A stretch of DNA of 9,079 nt, taken from Novosphingobium sp. UBA6722 (GTDB lineage Bacteria > Pseudomonadota > Alphaproteobacteria > Sphingomonadales > Sphingomonadaceae). A program made the position numbers and the translations under genes. Position 1 is the stretch's first letter, and each line of letters begins with the position of its first letter. Below, piece by piece: positions 5,901 to 9,079 of the stretch. Where the stretch lies: assembly GCA_002454125.1 (NCBI GenBank), contig DKII01000124.1, positions 373-9,451 on the forward strand. Reading direction: 5' to 3'. Below the pieces are notes generated by a model, which saw nothing but the letters and a program-made list of their open reading frames with translations, did not search any database and was not told where the DNA came from.

Positions 5901-6950
5901 ATGACAGCCACCGCAGCCTGGGGCGCAACCGCCCCCGATTCCGGCATCAATGCCATGACCATCGACCGCCGCACCCTGCGCGACGAGGACGTGGCGATCG
6001 ACATCGCCTTCTGCGGCGTGTGCCATTCCGATCTTCATGTGGCCCGCAGTGACTGGGGCCGGACGACCTATCCCTTCGTGCCGGGGCACGAGATTGTCGG
6101 CACGGTCAGCGCGGTTGGCGCGGGCGTCACCCGCTTCAAGGTGGGCGACCGGGTCGCCGTCGGCACGGTCGTCGACTCATGCCGCCACTGCGACGCCTGC
6201 CACGATGGCGAGGAGAACTATTGCCGCGAGGGCACGACCGGCACCTACAACAGCAAGGACCGGATCGACGGCAGCCCGACCTATGGCGGCTATTCGGCCA
6301 ATATCGTCGTCGCCGAACCCTATGTCCTGCGCCTGCCCGACAGCCTCGACATGGCCGCCGCCGCGCCGCTGCTCTGTGCCGGGATCACCACCTATAGCCC
6401 GCTCAAGAACTGGAAGGTCGGACCGGGCAGCCGGGTCGGCGTGATTGGCCTGGGCGGGCTTGGCCACATGGGCGTGAAGTTTGCCAAGGCGCTGGGCGCG
6501 GAAGTGACGATGATCACCACCAGCCCAGCCAAGGGCGAGGATGCCAAGAAGCTGGGCGCCGATCACGTGCTGGTTTCAACCGACAAGGAAGCGATGCGCG
6601 CCGCCTCGCGCAGCTTCGATTTCCTGCTCGATACGATCCCGGTGAAGCACGACCTGACGCGCTACCTGTTCCTGCTCGATCGCAAGGGCACGCTGTGTAT
6701 CGTCGGCATGATCGAGCCGGTCGAGCCGTTCCATTCCGGCCTGCTGCTGGGCGGGCAGAAGGCCGTCGCCGGATCGGGCGTGGGCGGGATCGCCCAGACC
6801 CAGGAAATGCTCGATCTCTGCGCCGAGAAAGGCATCCTGGCCGAAATCGAACTGATCCCGATGGCCGAAATCAACCGCGCCTATGAGCGGATGGAAAAGG
6901 CCGACGTGAAGTACCGTTTCGTCATCGACATGAGCACGCTGGAGCGCTGA
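5901..6950 (+). CDS. Zinc-dependent alcohol dehydrogenase, cinnamyl-alcohol-dehydrogenase/YahK type
   Basis: This 349-residue medium-chain dehydrogenase interconverts alcohols and aldehydes; the YahK/CAD group mostly reduces aromatic and aliphatic aldehydes with NADPH. Catalytic zinc ligands are visible as Cys41 (GVCHSD), His63-Glu64 (PGHE) and Cys159 (LLCAG). The structural zinc site is complete: Cys94, Cys97, Cys100 and Cys108 (C-x2-C-x2-C-x7-C). The Rossmann loop is GLGGLGHMG (183-191). The following strand ends in TTSPAK, where Ser208 in place of an acidic residue points to NADP(H). It starts a two-gene operon: the stop codon is four bases before the isomerase-like gene's ATG. It diverges from the short-chain dehydrogenase across a 93-base region with an inverted repeat, suggesting shared control. 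The physiological aldehyde is unknown. Confidence 0.93.
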   Translation: MTATAAWGATAPDSGINAMTIDRRTLRDEDVAIDIAFCGVCHSDLHVARSDWGRTTYPFVPGHEIVGTVSAVGAGVTRFKVGDRVAVGTVVDSCRHCDACHDGEENYCREGTTGTYNSKDRIDGSPTYGGYSANIVVAEPYVLRLPDSLDMAAAAPLLCAGITTYSPLKNWKVGPGSRVGVIGLGGLGHMGVKFAKALGAEVTMITTSPAKGEDAKKLGADHVLVSTDKEAMRAASRSFDFLLDTIPVKHDLTRYLFLLDRKGTLCIVGMIEPVEPFHSGLLLGGQKAVAGSGVGGIAQTQEMLDLCAEKGILAEIELIPMAEINRAYERMEKADVKYRFVIDMSTLER

Positions 6951-6954
6951 GCAC

Positions 6955-7605
6955 ATGACCCACACTGTTGATCTCTACTGGTCGTTCCGCTCGCCCTATT
7001 CCTACATCGTCGTGCCCAAGCTGATCGAGCTGGAGCGCGATTGGGACGCCAAGGTGAATGTCCGCCCGGTCCTGCCGATCGCGGTGCGCCAGCCGGATTT
7101 CTTCGCCCAGGCCGATCCGCTGTGGTTCAGCTACCTGATGCGCGACTGCGTGCGCAGCGCCGAATTTGCCGGCCTGCCGCTGCGCTGGCCGCGCCCGGAC
7201 CCGGTGGTGATGGACTTTGCCACGCGCACCTATCCGAAGGAGCAGCCTTATATTCACCGCCTGACGCGGCTGGGCGTGCTGGCGTCCGAACGGGGTCAGG
7301 GGCTGCCGGTGCTGCGCGCGATCAGCCACCTGATCTGGTCGGGCGAGACCGACGGCTGGCACGAAGGTGACCACCTCGCCCGGGCGCTGGCCGGCGTGGG
7401 CTGTGACCTTGCCGAAATGGACGCAGTGCTGGCCGCCGAAGCGGACCGCCTGGATGCGGTGATCAAGCAGAACGAAGCCGATCAGCGCCTGGGCGGCCAT
7501 TATGGCGTGCCGCTGATGGTCTATGCGGGCGAGCCGTTCTTCGGCCAGGATCGTTATGACCAGCTGGTCTGGCGGATGGAGCAGCAGGGGATGGCCCGGC
7601 GCTAG
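6955..7605 (+). CDS. 2-hydroxychromene-2-carboxylate isomerase-like DsbA-family protein
   Basis: This 216-residue protein has the thioredoxin/DsbA-like fold of the kappa-class glutathione transferase and HCCA isomerase family. Where thiol oxidoreductases have Cys-x-x-Cys it has SFRSPYSY, with Ser13-Pro14; the equivalent serine is the catalytic, glutathione-contacting residue in HCCA isomerase of naphthalene degradation. The cis-proline loop is YGVP (Pro186), and the C-terminal FFGQDR (195-200) is the typical family signature. The ATG follows the alcohol dehydrogenase stop by four bases, with GGAG inside the end of that gene, so the two are translated from one message. No naphthalene or other ring-cleavage genes are nearby, so the annotated name describes the family rather than a proven reaction. 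A glutathione-dependent isomerisation or conjugation of an aromatic or enal compound fits the company of an aldehyde reductase. It ends tail-to-tail with tilS. Confidence 0.85.
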   Translation: MTHTVDLYWSFRSPYSYIVVPKLIELERDWDAKVNVRPVLPIAVRQPDFFAQADPLWFSYLMRDCVRSAEFAGLPLRWPRPDPVVMDFATRTYPKEQPYIHRLTRLGVLASERGQGLPVLRAISHLIWSGETDGWHEGDHLARALAGVGCDLAEMDAVLAAEADRLDAVIKQNEADQRLGGHYGVPLMVYAGEPFFGQDRYDQLVWRMEQQGMARR

Positions 7606-8576
7606 GTCCGCCGCTTCGGCGCGCGCGAAAAGCTCCAGCCTTCGGGCAGGGGCCGGGCGACCAGGTTGCCGATCGAGGCGGGCTGGCGCGCCACCAGGCT
7701 TTCGAACAGCCGGGCCATGGCACTGCCGCGCGGGGTTTCGCCATCCAGTTCGGTAACGATCCGGGACAACACCCGCAGCGCAATCGCCCGCGGGGCCTGC
7801 GGGCGATAGACCAGCCCCAGCGGCGCGCGGGTCACGCAATCCTGCCACTCGCGCAGCGCCGCCCAATCGAGCGCGGCATCGGCATCGGCGAGGTGCGCGG
7901 CGCTGGCGGCAAGCGCGGGAATATCCAGCCAGTCGGCCCCGGCCAGCGCCTTGCGCAGGCGGGCCCGATCGAAGCGGTCATCGCGGTTGGAGGGATCGTC
8001 CGCCGCCGTCAGCCCGGCCGCAGTCACGATCCCGGCCAGTTCGGCGCGCCGCAAGCCGAGCAGCGGGCGGACCAGGGGCAAACGTGTGCCCGGAACCTGG
8101 CCGCGCGCCCGCACCCCGGCCAGCCCCGCGACACCGCTGCCCCGGTTGAGCCGCAGCAGCAGCGTTTCAGCCTGGTCATCGGCATGGTGCGCGGTTGCCA
8201 GCGCCGCCACGTCCTGCCCGCCCATCCAGGTAGCCAGCGCGGCATAGCGCGCGGCGCGCGCCTCGGCCTGAACATTTCCTTCGGCCAGGGTCACCGGCAG
8301 GGTTGCATGGGGCACGCCAAGCCGCTGGCACAGCGCGGCGACCATCGCCGCCTCTTCAGCATTGGCTGGTCGCAGACCGTGATCGACCGTTGCAGCGGCG
8401 ACCTGTCCCGGCAGGGCAGCATTGGCCAGCAGCAGCAGCGCCAGGCTATCGGGCCCGCCCGATACGGCCAGGCCCAGGGTCCCCTCACCTGCCCACAGCG
8501 GCGCAAGATCCGCCGCGAAGCGGGCGGTCAGGCTGGCCGAGAGCTCAATCGCACTTGAGCCCGGTGCGGGTGGCAT
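7602..8576 (-). CDS. tilS: tRNA(Ile)-lysidine synthase
   Basis: This enzyme uses ATP to attach lysine to C34 of the CAU-anticodon tRNA(Ile), converting it to lysidine so that it reads AUA and accepts isoleucine. It is normally essential. The N-type ATP pyrophosphatase P-loop SGGPDS is at 39-44, followed by VDHGLRP (64-70) and the family block TAHHADDQAETLLLRLNRGSG (128-148), which carries the tRNA/ATP-contacting residues. DPSNRDDRFDRARLR further on is also characteristic. At 324 residues it is shorter than the E. coli enzyme (about 430) and appears to lack most of the C-terminal domains, as in many alphaproteobacterial versions. The gene starts 32 bases inside the end of cpoB, so expression is probably translationally coupled. 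Its TAG stop overlaps the TAG stop of the convergent isomerase-like gene in the shared palindrome CTAG. Confidence 0.93.
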   Translation of the reverse strand: MPPAPGSSAIELSASLTARFAADLAPLWAGEGTLGLAVSGGPDSLALLLLANAALPGQVAAATVDHGLRPANAEEAAMVAALCQRLGVPHATLPVTLAEGNVQAEARAARYAALATWMGGQDVAALATAHHADDQAETLLLRLNRGSGVAGLAGVRARGQVPGTRLPLVRPLLGLRRAELAGIVTAAGLTAADDPSNRDDRFDRARLRKALAGADWLDIPALAASAAHLADADAALDWAALREWQDCVTRAPLGLVYRPQAPRAIALRVLSRIVTELDGETPRGSAMARLFESLVARQPASIGNLVARPLPEGWSFSRAPKRRT

Positions 8577-9079
8577 CGTACTGACCCTTCAGACGGCCGG
8601 CGGCCTCGTTCGGGAATTCGTCGACGAACTGGGCCAAGGCAATACAGGCCCGCGCGGTGTCCTTCTGGCGCTTGGTTGCCTCGGCCAGGAACAGCACGCT
8701 ATCGGCCGCCCGGTCGCGGAACTGCCTGTCCTTGTAGTTTTCCAGGAACCACTTCTGCGCCTCTTCGGGCTTGCCTTCATCAAGCAGGGCACGGCCCAGC
8801 AGGTTGCGCGCGAACGAGCGGCGCTCATGACGCGGGTACTTTTCCAGGAACAGCTTCAGCTGCTGCTGCGCCTCGGGATAGAACTTCGCCTCCCACAGGC
8901 GGAAGCCATAGGAGTATTCATCGTCCCCGGCGTCGGCCGTCTTGGGCTTTTCGATTGCGCGGACGGCGGCAAGGCGGGCGGCGGAAGGCACGGCCGGCTT
9001 GGGCGCGGCGGCAGCGGGCTTGGTCGCCGCCGGCTTCGTCGCGGCCGGCTTGGCAGCCAGGCTGGCAGTGGCGGTTGGC
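8545..9079 (-). CDS. cpoB: Tol-Pal-associated TPR protein CpoB/YbgF, C-terminal part (5' end outside window)
   Basis: The frame is open to the window edge, so the 178 residues seen are the C-terminal portion; the GTG at 8991 is an internal valine codon, not a convincing start. The visible part begins with an Ala/Pro/Lys-rich linker (KPAATKPAATKPAAAAP), then three or so TPR-type helix pairs: YGFRLWEAKFYPEAQQQL, ARNLLGRALLDEGKPEEAQ and ADSVLFLAEATKRQKD, ending in CD. CpoB (formerly YbgF) is a periplasmic protein with an N-terminal coiled coil and C-terminal TPRs. It links outer-membrane constriction by Tol-Pal to peptidoglycan synthesis at division. The coiled-coil and signal peptide would be in the missing part. 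Placement just upstream of tilS is the usual order in alphaproteobacteria (pal-cpoB-tilS), which supports the call. Confidence 0.8.
   Translation of the reverse strand, partial: PTATASLAAKPAATKPAATKPAAAAPKPAVPSAARLAAVRAIEKPKTADAGDDEYSYGFRLWEAKFYPEAQQQLKLFLEKYPRHERRSFARNLLGRALLDEGKPEEAQKWFLENYKDRQFRDRAADSVLFLAEATKRQKDTARACIALAQFVDEFPNEAAGRLKGQYDATRTGLKCD
8585..8589 (-). promoter_or_regulatory. Ribosome binding site of tilS inside the upstream gene
   Basis: On the minus strand AAGGG (8589 to 8585) stands eight bases before ATG 8574-8576. It lies within the coding region of the upstream TPR gene. It supports the overlapping start, since no other ATG, GTG or TTG occurs in the frame close downstream. 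Confidence 0.55.
9007..9051 (-). repeat. 15-bp tandem repeat encoding the KPAAT linker of CpoB
   Basis: On the minus strand two consecutive 15-base units (9051-9037 and 9036-9022) encode KPAAT-KPAAT, followed by a degenerate third unit (9021-9007) encoding KPAAA. They make up the flexible low-complexity linker between the coiled coil and TPR domain. Such units can expand or contract by slippage without breaking the frame. Confidence 0.65.

Noticed and set aside
6922..7866. Open frame of about 314 codons on the minus strand
   Set aside because: Antisense to the isomerase-like gene and out of frame with tilS; composition is that of a shadow.
1..9079. Defence island, mobile element, CRISPR array, tRNA or riboswitch
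   Set aside because: I looked for transposases, integrases, toxin-antitoxin pairs, repeats with regular spacing and tRNA-like folds and found none. All nine genes belong to familiar chromosomal families.

Overview
The window is GC-rich (roughly two-thirds G+C by eye), densely packed chromosomal DNA from a Gram-negative bacterium. It most likely comes from an alphaproteobacterium of the sphingomonad group (Sphingomonadaceae/Erythrobacteraceae). That assignment rests on my recognition of protein styles and on the cpoB(ybgF)-tilS neighbourhood, not on any marker gene or search. There are nine protein-coding genes, two of them cut by the window edges. I see no rRNA, tRNA, CRISPR array, insertion sequence or phage gene. 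The largest gap between genes is only about 116 bases.

Left part (1-4190): the C-terminal end of a BetI/TetR-type repressor (1-345, +) runs tail-to-tail into a secreted M20-family metallopeptidase (317-1714, -). Upstream of the peptidase on the same strand is a phospholipase D-superfamily protein (1765-2895, -), and the two may be co-transcribed. The phospholipase D gene diverges from a GT4-type glycosyltransferase (2964-4190, +). This section has an envelope/lipid/surface-glycan flavour: a cardiolipin-synthase-like enzyme, a sugar transferase and an exported peptidase.

Middle (4191-5807): a membrane-anchored L,D-transpeptidase of the YkuD fold (4307-4972, +) acts on peptidoglycan and faces a short-chain dehydrogenase (5025-5807, -).

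Right part (5808-9079): the short-chain dehydrogenase diverges from a two-gene operon (5901-7605, +) encoding a cinnamyl-alcohol-dehydrogenase-type zinc alcohol dehydrogenase and a DsbA-fold 2-hydroxychromene-2-carboxylate isomerase-like protein. The divergent control region holds a clean 7-2-7 inverted repeat (5820-5835) next to the dehydrogenase's ribosome binding site, the best regulatory signal in the window. Convergent to this operon is cpoB(ybgF)-tilS on the minus strand: a TPR protein of the Tol-Pal/cell-constriction machinery (partial) overlapping the gene for tRNA(Ile)-lysidine synthase.

Overall this looks like ordinary core-to-accessory chromosome with recognisable families. I do not see a convincing undescribed multi-gene system. 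The items most worth a second look are the inverted-repeat operator, the unusual coenzyme-loop motif of the short-chain dehydrogenase, and the pairing of the aldehyde/alcohol reductase with the isomerase-like protein.
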